This document shows, one piece after another, positions 33,882 through 40,728 of a stretch of DNA of 64,000 bases. The number at the start of each line of letters is the position of its first letter. The stretch's first letter is position 1. A model generated the notes under the pieces. That model saw only the letters and a list, made by a program, of their open reading frames with translations. It searched no databases and was not told where the DNA came from. Source of the stretch: a bacterium (lineage in GTDB: Bacteria; Patescibacteriota; Saccharimonadia; Saccharimonadales; Saccharimonadaceae); contig JAUMVB010000002.1 in the NCBI GenBank assembly GCA_030530385.1, positions 1 to 64,000 on the forward strand, read 5' to 3'. The translations under genes were made by a program, and so were the position numbers.

Positions 33882-34334
33882 ATGAATATTATTGCGATCG
33901 GCAAAAAACACGAAAAGTGGGTTTTGAATGGAATTGAGCTTTTCGAAAAACGGCTCAAAAAACCGTTTAACTTGAGCTGGGAGATTTTACCGCATTCGAA
34001 TTTTGCTGAAGAAAAAGCGCGCGAAGAAGAAACTCAGCGGATTTTAGCAAAAATTAAACCGAGCGATTTTGTGATTTTGCTGGATGAGCGTGGTAAAAAT
34101 ATTTCTAGCCCAGAGCTCGCCGAAATGCTTTCGAACGGATTTGTGAATTCGCAGAATTTTGTGATTGTGATTGGTGGAGCTTTTGGCGTGTCTGAGGAGC
34201 TTCGCCAGCGAGCGAATTTTGTTTGGAGTCTTTCGAAATTAGTTTTTCCGCATCAAATTGTGAGATTGATTTTGGTTGAACAAATTTATCGCGCGCAAGA
34301 AATTTCTTCTGGCGGAAAATATCACCACGAATAA
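33882..34334 (+). CDS. rlmH: 23S rRNA (pseudouridine1915-N3)-methyltransferase RlmH
   Basis: RlmH is a SPOUT-class methyltransferase acting on helix 69 of the assembled ribosome. Visible signatures are VILLDERGKNISSPELAEML, FVIVIGGAFGVSEELRQRA and the C-terminal LSKLVFPHQIVRLILVEQIY, ending in the conserved GGKYHHE. The 150-residue length is normal. No ribosome-binding site precedes the ATG. Confidence 0.96.
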   Translation: MNIIAIGKKHEKWVLNGIELFEKRLKKPFNLSWEILPHSNFAEEKAREEETQRILAKIKPSDFVILLDERGKNISSPELAEMLSNGFVNSQNFVIVIGGAFGVSEELRQRANFVWSLSKLVFPHQIVRLILVEQIYRAQEISSGGKYHHE

Positions 34335-34355
34335 AATAAAATTAAACATTAGCAA

Positions 34356-34384
34356 TTGCTAAAAACTAACTAAAAATATATAAT
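34356..34384 (+). promoter_or_regulatory. Promoter of the ABC exporter operon
   Basis: TTGCTA (34356-34361), 17 bp and TATAAT (34379-34384) lie six bases before the ATG at 34391. Confidence 0.68.
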
Positions 34385-34390
34385 ATAATT

Positions 34391-35191
34391 ATGGCGAAAA
34401 ATGAAACAGAAATATTGAAACTACGAAATTTAAAAAAGCGTTTTGGCGTTGGTGACGCTGAAAATTATGCCTTAGACGGTATTGATCTGAGCATTAAAAA
34501 AGGTGAATTTATTATAATTATGGGTCCGAGTGGATGTGGTAAAACAACACTGCTAAATATTATCGGATTATTAGATCGAGCAACTCATGGTGATTATATT
34601 TTGAATGGACGTAATGTTGCTAAGTTATCACGTCGTAATCATGCTAAGATTCGTAGTGAAAAGATTGGTTTTATTTTTCAGAATTTTAATTTAATTCCGC
34701 GTTTGACGGTTATTGAGAACGTTGCGCTCCCACTAGTTTATAAAGGTATCGGCAAAACTAAGCGTCTTGAAAAAGCTTCATCAATTCTTCATCAATTCCA
34801 TTTAGGCGAGCGTGAATATTATATGCCGTGGCAACTTTCTGGTGGTCAGACTCAGCGCGTGGCAATTGCTCGAGCGCTAGTTAATGAACCATCTATTATT
34901 CTGGCGGATGAGCCGACTGGTAATCTTGATTCCAAGTCTTCTCATATTATTATGGAAGAGTTAGCTGAAGTCCATAAAAAAGGTAACACAATAATTATGG
35001 TGACCCATAATCCAGAACTTATGGCGTATGCAACTAGAATTATTACGATGTTTGATGGCAAAATTGATACTGATACAAAAAATAAAAAGAATAAACGGCA
35101 ATCTAATCCAGATAGTGAACAGAATACACTAGATAAAATTGAAGCTGTAGCTGAAAAATTAGATGAAATTAAAGAAGAATTAGGGGTTTAA
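34391..35191 (+). CDS. MacB/LolD-type ABC transporter ATP-binding protein
   Basis: The 266-residue ATPase has Walker A GPSGCGKTTL near residue 46, the Q-loop FIFQNFNLIP, signature LSGGQTQRVAIARAL, Walker B SIILADEPTG and the H-loop TH. The MacB/LolD subfamily works with a FtsX-like permease to move lipoproteins, peptides or toxins. An added charged C-terminal tail of about 40 residues (NKKNKRQSNPDSEQNT) is likely a coiled coil. The permease gene follows one base after the stop. Confidence 0.94.
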   Translation: MAKNETEILKLRNLKKRFGVGDAENYALDGIDLSIKKGEFIIIMGPSGCGKTTLLNIIGLLDRATHGDYILNGRNVAKLSRRNHAKIRSEKIGFIFQNFNLIPRLTVIENVALPLVYKGIGKTKRLEKASSILHQFHLGEREYYMPWQLSGGQTQRVAIARALVNEPSIILADEPTGNLDSKSSHIIMEELAEVHKKGNTIIMVTHNPELMAYATRIITMFDGKIDTDTKNKKNKRQSNPDSEQNTLDKIEAVAEKLDEIKEELGV

Positions 35192-35192
35192 T

Positions 35193-36425
35193 ATGTTTAG
35201 AATTTTTAAAACACACATCGAAAACGCGCTTGAATCACTTCATGCTAACCGAATGCGAACTTTCCTTACAATGCTTGGTGTGATGATTGGTATTGCTAGC
35301 ATTACGATAATTTTTGCTCTTTCTGGAGGAATTGGATCATTGATAGCTAGCCAAGTCGAAAATGAAGGCGCGATGGTGATTGTTCGGCCTAAGGAAATAT
35401 CTACTAGTAGTAATAATATAATTGCCGAATTAACTAAAACTGATAATTTTATAAAAAGTTCTCTAAGCGAAAAAGATCTTGAGGGTATTTCGAAGGTTAA
35501 AAACGTTTCAGCTGTAGCACCTTTAGCTAGCTTTACGTCAACTGTTACAGCGGAGGGGCGTACGCTAAATTCTAAAATTTTAGCAACAACGCCAAATCTT
35601 GAAAAGGTAATTAACTTAAAAATGCGCGGTGAAAATAGTGAATTTATCGCGGAAACACCAAATTCTAAACTTGCCGTTATTGGATATCAGACTGCAGTGA
35701 ATTTATTTGGCACTCCGGATGCAATAGGACGTAATTTTAAGATTAAAGATCAGCAGTTTTTGATTATTGGTGTTCTCGATCGTAAAGAATCGTCTGTGAA
35801 TTTTAATAATGTTGATTTTGATAATGTCGTGATTATTAATTATTCGATGGCTAAAAGTATTCTTGGCGATAGTCTTCAGATTCAGCAAATCAATATCAAG
35901 GCTAACAGTATAAATAATCTTTCGCGGGCAGATTCAGAAATAACGGATTTGATTTCTAAAAACCATAAAGGCGAGCAAGATTTTGAAGTACTCTCGGGTA
36001 AGGAAATTGCTAAAACGTCGAGCAATTTAATTCGGACTGCAAGCTGGATTTTAGCTTTAGTTGCGGGAATTTCTCTAGTTGTGGGTGGGATTGGTATTAT
36101 GAATATTATGCTTGTAAATGTCAGTGAGCGGACTCGTGAAATTGGTATTCGTAAAGCTTTAGGCGCTAATAATCGACATATTCTCTTTCAGTTCTTGACA
36201 GAATCAATTATTATTTCTATCGGTGGTGGTATATTTGGTTTTGCATTAGGTTTTTCATTTGCGTTTGGAATATCTGTAGTCTTACCGTTTAAACCATTTA
36301 TATCGTGGGAAATCGGACTATTGATTGGTGTGATTTCAATCTTGGTTGGTATAGTTTTTGGAATTTACCCTGCTCTTCGTGCTGCGCGGAAAGATCCGAT
36401 TGAAAGTTTGAGGCAGTATAATTAA
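35193..36425 (+). CDS. MacB-type ABC transporter permease
   Basis: The 410-residue protein has one N-terminal membrane helix after NRMRTFLTMLGVMIGIASIT. A large extracytoplasmic MacB-PCD domain (about 50-280) is followed by three C-terminal helices of the FtsX fold, including VAGISLVVGGIGIMNIMLVN and the conserved SERTREIGIRKALGA loop. It ends YPALRAARKDPIESLRQY. It works with the ATPase one base upstream and probably exports a peptide or extracts a lipid-linked substrate. The substrate is unknown. Confidence 0.93.
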   Translation: MFRIFKTHIENALESLHANRMRTFLTMLGVMIGIASITIIFALSGGIGSLIASQVENEGAMVIVRPKEISTSSNNIIAELTKTDNFIKSSLSEKDLEGISKVKNVSAVAPLASFTSTVTAEGRTLNSKILATTPNLEKVINLKMRGENSEFIAETPNSKLAVIGYQTAVNLFGTPDAIGRNFKIKDQQFLIIGVLDRKESSVNFNNVDFDNVVIINYSMAKSILGDSLQIQQINIKANSINNLSRADSEITDLISKNHKGEQDFEVLSGKEIAKTSSNLIRTASWILALVAGISLVVGGIGIMNIMLVNVSERTREIGIRKALGANNRHILFQFLTESIIISIGGGIFGFALGFSFAFGISVVLPFKPFISWEIGLLIGVISILVGIVFGIYPALRAARKDPIESLRQYN

Positions 36426-36460
36426 AATTAAAAATCCGCACCTGTTGCGGATTTTTAATT
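36426..36460. terminator. Two-way terminator between exporter operon and isomerase
   Basis: AATTAAAAATCCGCA and its exact complement form a perfect 15-bp stem with the loop CCTGT, starting right after the permease stop. A/T arms let it work on both strands. Confidence 0.85.
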
Positions 36461-36482
36461 ATACTGAATGTGGCATTTTAGA

Positions 36483-37526
36483 TTATTTAACTAGTTCGAC
36501 CTTTAATTTTTCGATTAAGTCAACTGGTGTTGGATCTACACCATTTAGTATAGCGAGATATATACTGACAAAATCTGCAAGAACTGAGCCCCAAAGCATT
36601 TGTTCGAGCGGAGTGGCGCCGCGTAATTCAATATTCCTAGCAGCGGGCCTCTTTCCGTTAAGTAAGTGGTCGGAAATATCAAATCGTTTGATTATTCGTG
36701 GGTTGTCAAAAGAGCTGCGTATATTAAAGATAACAAACAATTTCTCGATAGGATGTGAACTCCAGCCAATAAATTCATTATGATTAAATTCTGGGTATTC
36801 ATTCCAGAAGCTAACATTTTTGGCATTTTCATTCCAGGAAATTTTCCATTTGTAAGCTACCGGAGAAAAATCACCGCTGCTCAAGAAAACTGCGCTTCGT
36901 CCTGCCGAATATAAAGCGAGTTGTTTTGCGAGATTATTTTGGCTGGGGTTGCTTGGTAGCCAGTGCTCAATTTCTTGATGGAGGAAATTTGCCGAGCGGG
37001 CAATTTCTTGATATTTATCTTCTGTAATAATCCCAAAATTAACTAAGATTTTAACTAACGCCCGTAAATTATAAAACACCGCTATGCGAGGCTGAAGGCC
37101 TTGAGGGAGTTTGATATGCGCAATATCATGAGATTTAGCAATTTGTTCAAGCTTGCCATGAGCACTAATTGTGGCGATTTGAGCACCTATTTGTTGAGCT
37201 TGATTAAGAGCCGCGATAGTCTCTTCGGTATTACCTGAATAAGAATTTGCGATCACTAGAGTGTTGACAGTGGTACTTTTTGGTAGATTATAATCACGCA
37301 CAATTTCAAGGGGTTGAGAAATATCTGATGCTAACCATTTTTTGATAATTAGTGCTGCTAATGCTGAGCCACCCATTCCTGCAATGATGATATTTTTAAT
37401 TTCACGATTATCATGTTCTGGATTGATGATTTCTGCGTTGAATTTTGTCTGTTTCCATTGTTCGCTCGCTGCTAAAAGTGCGTTTTGCGGATCGCGCCGA
37501 ACAATCATATTTAAGTCGTCTAACAT
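36483..37526 (-). CDS. Bifunctional phosphoglucose/phosphomannose isomerase
   Basis: The protein is a SIS-domain sugar isomerase of the PGI/PMI family first known from archaea. It interconverts glucose-6-phosphate and mannose-6-phosphate with fructose-6-phosphate. Visible motifs are the N-terminal IIIAGMGGSALAALI, the ANSYSGNTEETI phosphate-binding loop, and SWNENAKNVSFWNEYPEFNHN (in part), which carries the family Glu and His near the active site. ATG at 37526 is preferred to GTG at 37532 because AGAGGTGG lies directly upstream. The gene is divergent from the acidic protein gene at 37,628. Confidence 0.88.
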   Translation of the reverse strand: MLDDLNMIVRRDPQNALLAASEQWKQTKFNAEIINPEHDNREIKNIIIAGMGGSALAALIIKKWLASDISQPLEIVRDYNLPKSTTVNTLVIANSYSGNTEETIAALNQAQQIGAQIATISAHGKLEQIAKSHDIAHIKLPQGLQPRIAVFYNLRALVKILVNFGIITEDKYQEIARSANFLHQEIEHWLPSNPSQNNLAKQLALYSAGRSAVFLSSGDFSPVAYKWKISWNENAKNVSFWNEYPEFNHNEFIGWSSHPIEKLFVIFNIRSSFDNPRIIKRFDISDHLLNGKRPAARNIELRGATPLEQMLWGSVLADFVSIYLAILNGVDPTPVDLIEKLKVELVK

Positions 37527-37548
37527 TCCCACCTCTTTAAAAATAATC

Positions 37549-37577
37549 TTGATTATGCTTTATTTCTATGATACAAT
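37549..37577 (+). promoter_or_regulatory. Promoter of the acidic protein gene
   Basis: TTGATT (37549-37554), 17 bp and TACAAT (37572-37577) give a leader of about 45 bases ending in an AGGTGGG ribosome-binding site. Confidence 0.6.
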
Positions 37578-37627
37578 AGATTCAACAAAAAGTAAAGTTA
37601 GATAATTAAAATAAGAATAGGTGGGCT

Positions 37628-38113
37628 ATGGATGATACTAATTTAGTGCAAAAACAGACTGTGAGTGACGATCCAGAACTAGCAAAAGTTTTGGCGGGGG
37701 TTAATGCTGCAGCACAAACAAATAATGATGATGAAGACACGGAACTTCAATATGAAGGCCTAGAACAAGAAGCCTCTGCTATGCCAGATAATGATATTAA
37801 TGAAATTGAGACAGAAGAAATTATGGCGCCTAATCCAGTTCAGCCAGTGTCTAATTTAGGTGGATTAAATCTTGATAATATTAAAATTTCAGCGCTTCAG
37901 GATTTGCGACCACTGGTAGACAAATTAAATGTTTCAAATGAAGAAAAATTTGATATATATCTACTTCTTCTACGATCAAGCGACGATAATACGCTTATTC
38001 AGCCAGCGTATGAGGCTGCACGTAATATTGAAGATGAAACAAAGCGAGCTAATGCTTTGCTTGACGTGATTAAAGAAATTGATTACTTTAACTCAAAAAA
38101 TATAGCAGCTTAA
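37628..38113 (+). CDS. Acidic protein of unknown function
   Basis: The 161-residue protein has a very acidic, probably disordered N-terminal half (NNDDEDTELQYEGLEQE). A compact helical C-terminal domain of about 80 residues follows (ISALQDLRPLVDKLNVSNEE; YEAARNIEDETKRANALLDV). No signal peptide or membrane segment is seen. AGGTGGG lies three bases before the ATG, and a terminator follows closely, so it is transcribed alone. Confidence 0.65.
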   Translation: MDDTNLVQKQTVSDDPELAKVLAGVNAAAQTNNDDEDTELQYEGLEQEASAMPDNDINEIETEEIMAPNPVQPVSNLGGLNLDNIKISALQDLRPLVDKLNVSNEEKFDIYLLLLRSSDDNTLIQPAYEAARNIEDETKRANALLDVIKEIDYFNSKNIAA

Positions 38114-38118
38114 ATTTA

Positions 38119-38157
38119 TAAAAACCAGCTTTCTTGTTGCGAGCTGGTTTTTATTTT
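38119..38157 (+). terminator. Terminator of the acidic protein gene
   Basis: TAAAAACCAGCT and AGCTGGTTTTTA form a 12-bp stem around an 11-base loop, followed by T-rich sequence. Confidence 0.8.
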
Positions 38158-38174
38158 ATATCATAGTTCAAATA

Positions 38175-38203
38175 TTCACTTTTTAAGTTATCTATGTTAA
38201 AAT
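38175..38203 (+). promoter_or_regulatory. tRNA-Ser(CGA) promoter
   Basis: TTCACT (38175-38180), 17 bp and TAAAAT (38198-38203) end ten bases before the mature tRNA. Confidence 0.5.
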
Positions 38204-38213
38204 TATTGTAATT

Positions 38214-38303
38214 GGAGAAGTGGCCGAGTGGTTGAAGGCGCACGACTCGAAATCGTGTATGCGGGTAACCGTATCGAGGGTTCGAATCCCTCCTTCTCCG
38301 CCA
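38214..38303 (+). tRNA. tRNA-Ser(CGA)
   Basis: A class II tRNA with GGAGAAG/CTTCTCC acceptor stem, anticodon loop CTCGAAA (anticodon CGA), long variable arm, GGTTCGAATCC T-arm and encoded CCA. It reads UCG. Its sequence is close to the Ser(UGA) gene at 30,103, suggesting they are paralogues. Confidence 0.96.
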
Positions 38304-38337
38304 AATTAAAAAATCCCTGAAGCGGATTTTTTAATTT
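38304..38337 (+). terminator. Terminator after tRNA-Ser(CGA)
   Basis: AAATTAAAAAATCC and its complement form a long stem around CTGAAGC, starting at the CCA end of the tRNA. It also faces the convergent MurE-like gene. Confidence 0.78.
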
Positions 38338-38370
38338 AAGTTAATTCTCTACTAGATAAATATATGGAAT

Positions 38371-39690
38371 CTATTTCTTATTAGAGATTTTTTGTTTAAA
38401 AATTTCAGTTGCGATTTCTCGAGCTATTTCTGAATCATTCCAAGGAACTTTTTTCCCATCAATAATCCTGAAAACTTCGTGGCCAAGCCCTGTGATTAAA
38501 ATAGTATCACCTTTTCCTGCAATACGTAGTGCTTTTTCGATAGCTTTCCTTCTGTCGGGAATCTCTTCGACACTAGCCGGTAATTTTTTGCCCATTCCGG
38601 ATTTTATTTCTTCGCGAATTTGTTCTGCGCTTTCGGTATAATTCTCTTCGTCGGTTAGGATTACTCGGTCGGCAAGTTTTTTGGCGATTCCGCCCATAAT
38701 TGGTCGTTTTGCTCGGTCTCTGTCTCCGCAGGCACCAAAAACTAGAATCGTGCGACCCTTAGTGATATTTTTTGAGGCCTCAAGCAATTTTTCCAGACCG
38801 TCTGGTGTATGTGCATAATCAACAATAACTTCAAATGGTAGCCCCTCTACGGCTCTTTCAAATCTGCCGGAAATAGCTTCGAGATTTGCGACGCCATTTT
38901 GAATATCCTCTAGGGATATTCCTAATAGATAAGCTGCCGAAATTGCTGCTGTCATATTATAGATATTGAATTTGCCCGGTAGGTTAGTAGCTACTTCAAG
39001 GTTAACATTATTGTCTATTATTATTTTAGCCTCACTACCCTTTTTGTATAGAGTTGCGCCAGTGATTCTTACCTCAGCATTCTCGCTTGATCCATAGGTA
39101 ATTTTTTGTTCGCTCGCTTTGAATTTATTAAAATATTCAAACCATTCATCATCATGATTTAAAACAATAAATTTTGGCTGGCTTTTGAATAATTTAGCTT
39201 TAGCTGCAGCATAGTTTTTCATTGTTTTGTGGTAGTCAAGGTGATCTTGAGTTAGATTAGTCATAATTGCCATTTCAAACTCTACACCTGCAAATTTATA
39301 CTGGTCTAACGCATGAGAAGTAGCTTCGACTAGTGCAAATTCAACATTGGCTTTTGATGCGTCGGCGAAAAATTTTTGTAGGCGCGAAACAGTGGCGGTG
39401 GTTGAATTAGTGTCATTAACTAATTTATTATTAGCGATTTCAATATTAGCAGTCGAAAACATAGCTGTTTTATAGCCGGCTTCTTTTAGGATTTCATTCA
39501 AGAAATTAATAGTGGTTGTTTTACCATTAGTGCCGGTAGCGGCAATTACGCGAAGTTTTCGTGCAGGGTTGCCGTAACGAGTAGCGACTACCTTAGCGCG
39601 CATTTTACGGTAGTCTTTCTCTACGACTTTTAAAGCGCCTTTTGGCAAAGTATTTCGGGCGATTTTTGCTAGTTTATTCTTAATGCTCAT
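38371..39690 (-). CDS. MurE-like Mur ligase lacking the usual N-terminal domain
   Basis: Mur ligases add amino acids to the peptidoglycan stem peptide using ATP. The P-loop GTNGKTT is at residues 53-59, about 50-60 residues earlier than in standard MurE, so the domain that holds the UDP-MurNAc substrate is cut down. Other motifs are present: TSHALDQYKF, MTNLTQDHLDYH, NIYNMTAAISAAYLLG, VIVDYAHTPDGLEKLL and VFGACGDRDRAKRP. Where DAP-adding MurE has DNPR, this protein reads EENY in DEENYTESAE. It may be a MurE of unusual specificity or a relative such as a MurT- or CphA-like ligase. Confidence 0.75.
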   Translation of the reverse strand: MSIKNKLAKIARNTLPKGALKVVEKDYRKMRAKVVATRYGNPARKLRVIAATGTNGKTTTINFLNEILKEAGYKTAMFSTANIEIANNKLVNDTNSTTATVSRLQKFFADASKANVEFALVEATSHALDQYKFAGVEFEMAIMTNLTQDHLDYHKTMKNYAAAKAKLFKSQPKFIVLNHDDEWFEYFNKFKASEQKITYGSSENAEVRITGATLYKKGSEAKIIIDNNVNLEVATNLPGKFNIYNMTAAISAAYLLGISLEDIQNGVANLEAISGRFERAVEGLPFEVIVDYAHTPDGLEKLLEASKNITKGRTILVFGACGDRDRAKRPIMGGIAKKLADRVILTDEENYTESAEQIREEIKSGMGKKLPASVEEIPDRRKAIEKALRIAGKGDTILITGLGHEVFRIIDGKKVPWNDSEIAREIATEIFKQKISNKK

Positions 39691-39719
39691 TCTTTGATTA
39701 TAGCACTATTCACTTTCTT

Positions 39720-39748
39720 TTGCGAATTTATTATGCTTGTGTTATAAT
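39720..39748 (+). promoter_or_regulatory. Promoter of the membrane protein gene at 39,755
   Basis: TTGCGA (39720-39725), 17 bp and TATAAT (39743-39748) lie six bases before the ATG. The transcript should be leaderless. Confidence 0.68.
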
Positions 39749-39754
39749 TAAGCT

Positions 39755-40471
39755 ATGAATTTTGATCGGGAAGAAAAACAATTGCCACAAGATTTTAATG
39801 TGCCTAAGCAGAGTTTTTATGCGCCAGAAATACCTGATTCTAGTGTTATGGATGGTGTAAATTCCAATATCTCGAATCAGATTTCGCAGGAAGTAAACGG
39901 TAATTTTAAAGATCTTCAGTCTGAATCGGTTGAACCGTTTGTTCCACCCGAGTATGAAAGTAACACCCCAAATAGTGTTAATCCTCTAGAAAATAACAAC
40001 AGTTTTGAAGAACGCGAAATAGTTAATTGGAGTGCCCCAGATCTCTTGATTGGTAAGAAATCTAAAACTTGGTTTTTATGGTTTTTTGTGATTGTGGCGA
40101 TTTTAGCTGGTCTGTCTATCTGGCAACAACTATGGACTTTTACGGCTTTAATTTTAGTTTCTGCGGCTGCAATTTTTATTACTCGTCGAGATAATCAGTC
40201 GAGTTTGATTGGTTATTCTTTGAGCACGCGAGGTGTTTATATCGGCAATAGTTTTCATTCTTATGATGAGTTTAAGGGTTTTGGTATTATTAAAGAAGCT
40301 AATTTATACTCGATTGTGTTTATTCCTAAAAAGCGCTTTTCTCCTTCGACTTCAATTTATTTCAGTAAGGAAGATGGTGAAAAAATTACTGATATTATTG
40401 GTGCACGTCTACCAATGGAAGAAATTGAGCATGATTTGATCGATAGAATAATTCGAAAAATAAATCTTTGA
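39755..40471 (+). CDS. Membrane protein with disordered N-terminus and PH-like C-terminal domain
   Basis: About 100 acidic, Asn/Ser/Pro-rich residues precede two closely spaced membrane helices (FLWFFVIVAILAGLSIW and WTFTALILVSAAAIFIT). A C-terminal ~90-residue domain follows (LSTRGVYIGNSFHSYDEF, LYSIVFIPKKRF). Its strands resemble the bacterial PH-like domains that often follow a helix pair. The function is unknown. The gene ends with TGA, used here as a normal stop. Confidence 0.6.
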   Translation: MNFDREEKQLPQDFNVPKQSFYAPEIPDSSVMDGVNSNISNQISQEVNGNFKDLQSESVEPFVPPEYESNTPNSVNPLENNNSFEEREIVNWSAPDLLIGKKSKTWFLWFFVIVAILAGLSIWQQLWTFTALILVSAAAIFITRRDNQSSLIGYSLSTRGVYIGNSFHSYDEFKGFGIIKEANLYSIVFIPKKRFSPSTSIYFSKEDGEKITDIIGARLPMEEIEHDLIDRIIRKINL

Positions 40472-40472
40472 T

Positions 40473-40501
40473 TTGCTTTTTTGAAAAAAATTTGCTATAA
40501 T
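40473..40501 (+). promoter_or_regulatory. tRNA-Arg promoter
   Basis: TTGCTT (40473-40478), 17 bp and TATAAT (40496-40501) give a precursor with a leader of about 50 bases. The leader contains two short hairpins (TTCGC-GCAA-GCGAA and GCTAC-GAAA-GTAGC) that must be removed by processing. Confidence 0.6.
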
Positions 40502-40557
40502 GACTTTATTCGCGCAAGCGAAAGAACTTCATAATTTATGCTACGAAAGTAGCGTTT

Positions 40558-40634
40558 GCACCTGTAGCTCAGCTGGATAGAGCGTTGGCTTGCGGAGCCA
40601 AAGGTCGTAAGTTCGAATCTTGCCAGGTGTACCA
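40558..40634 (+). tRNA. tRNA-Arg(GCG)
   Basis: A complete 77-base tRNA. The acceptor stem GCACCTG/CAGGTGT includes a G1-U72 pair, the D-loop is AGCTGGATAG with the Arg-type A20, the anticodon loop is TTGCGGA with anticodon GCG, and CCA is encoded. Most bacteria read CGU/CGC with anticodon ACG edited to inosine; here G34 would do the job without editing. Confidence 0.93.
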
Positions 40635-40680
40635 GAGAAAAAGCGTCAAATTATAAAGTTTGGCGCTTTTTCTCTGTTTT
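40633..40680 (+). terminator. tRNA-Arg terminator, overlapping the CCA end
   Basis: CAGAGAAAAAGCG and CGCTTTTTCTCTG form a 13-bp stem, with an inner CAAA/TTTG stem. The outer pair starts at the last two bases of the encoded CCA. Confidence 0.82.
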
Positions 40681-40728
40681 ATATTATTGAAGATGATGAT
40701 ATATTTTATTTAATGATGTCTTATGGGA

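Noticed and set aside
40440-40475. Recoded TGA (as in some other CPR lineages)
   Set aside because: Genes ending in TGA, such as those at 39,755-40,471 and 60,068-60,436, stop at natural protein ends and are followed by promoters or terminators. No gene needs TGA read as an amino acid.
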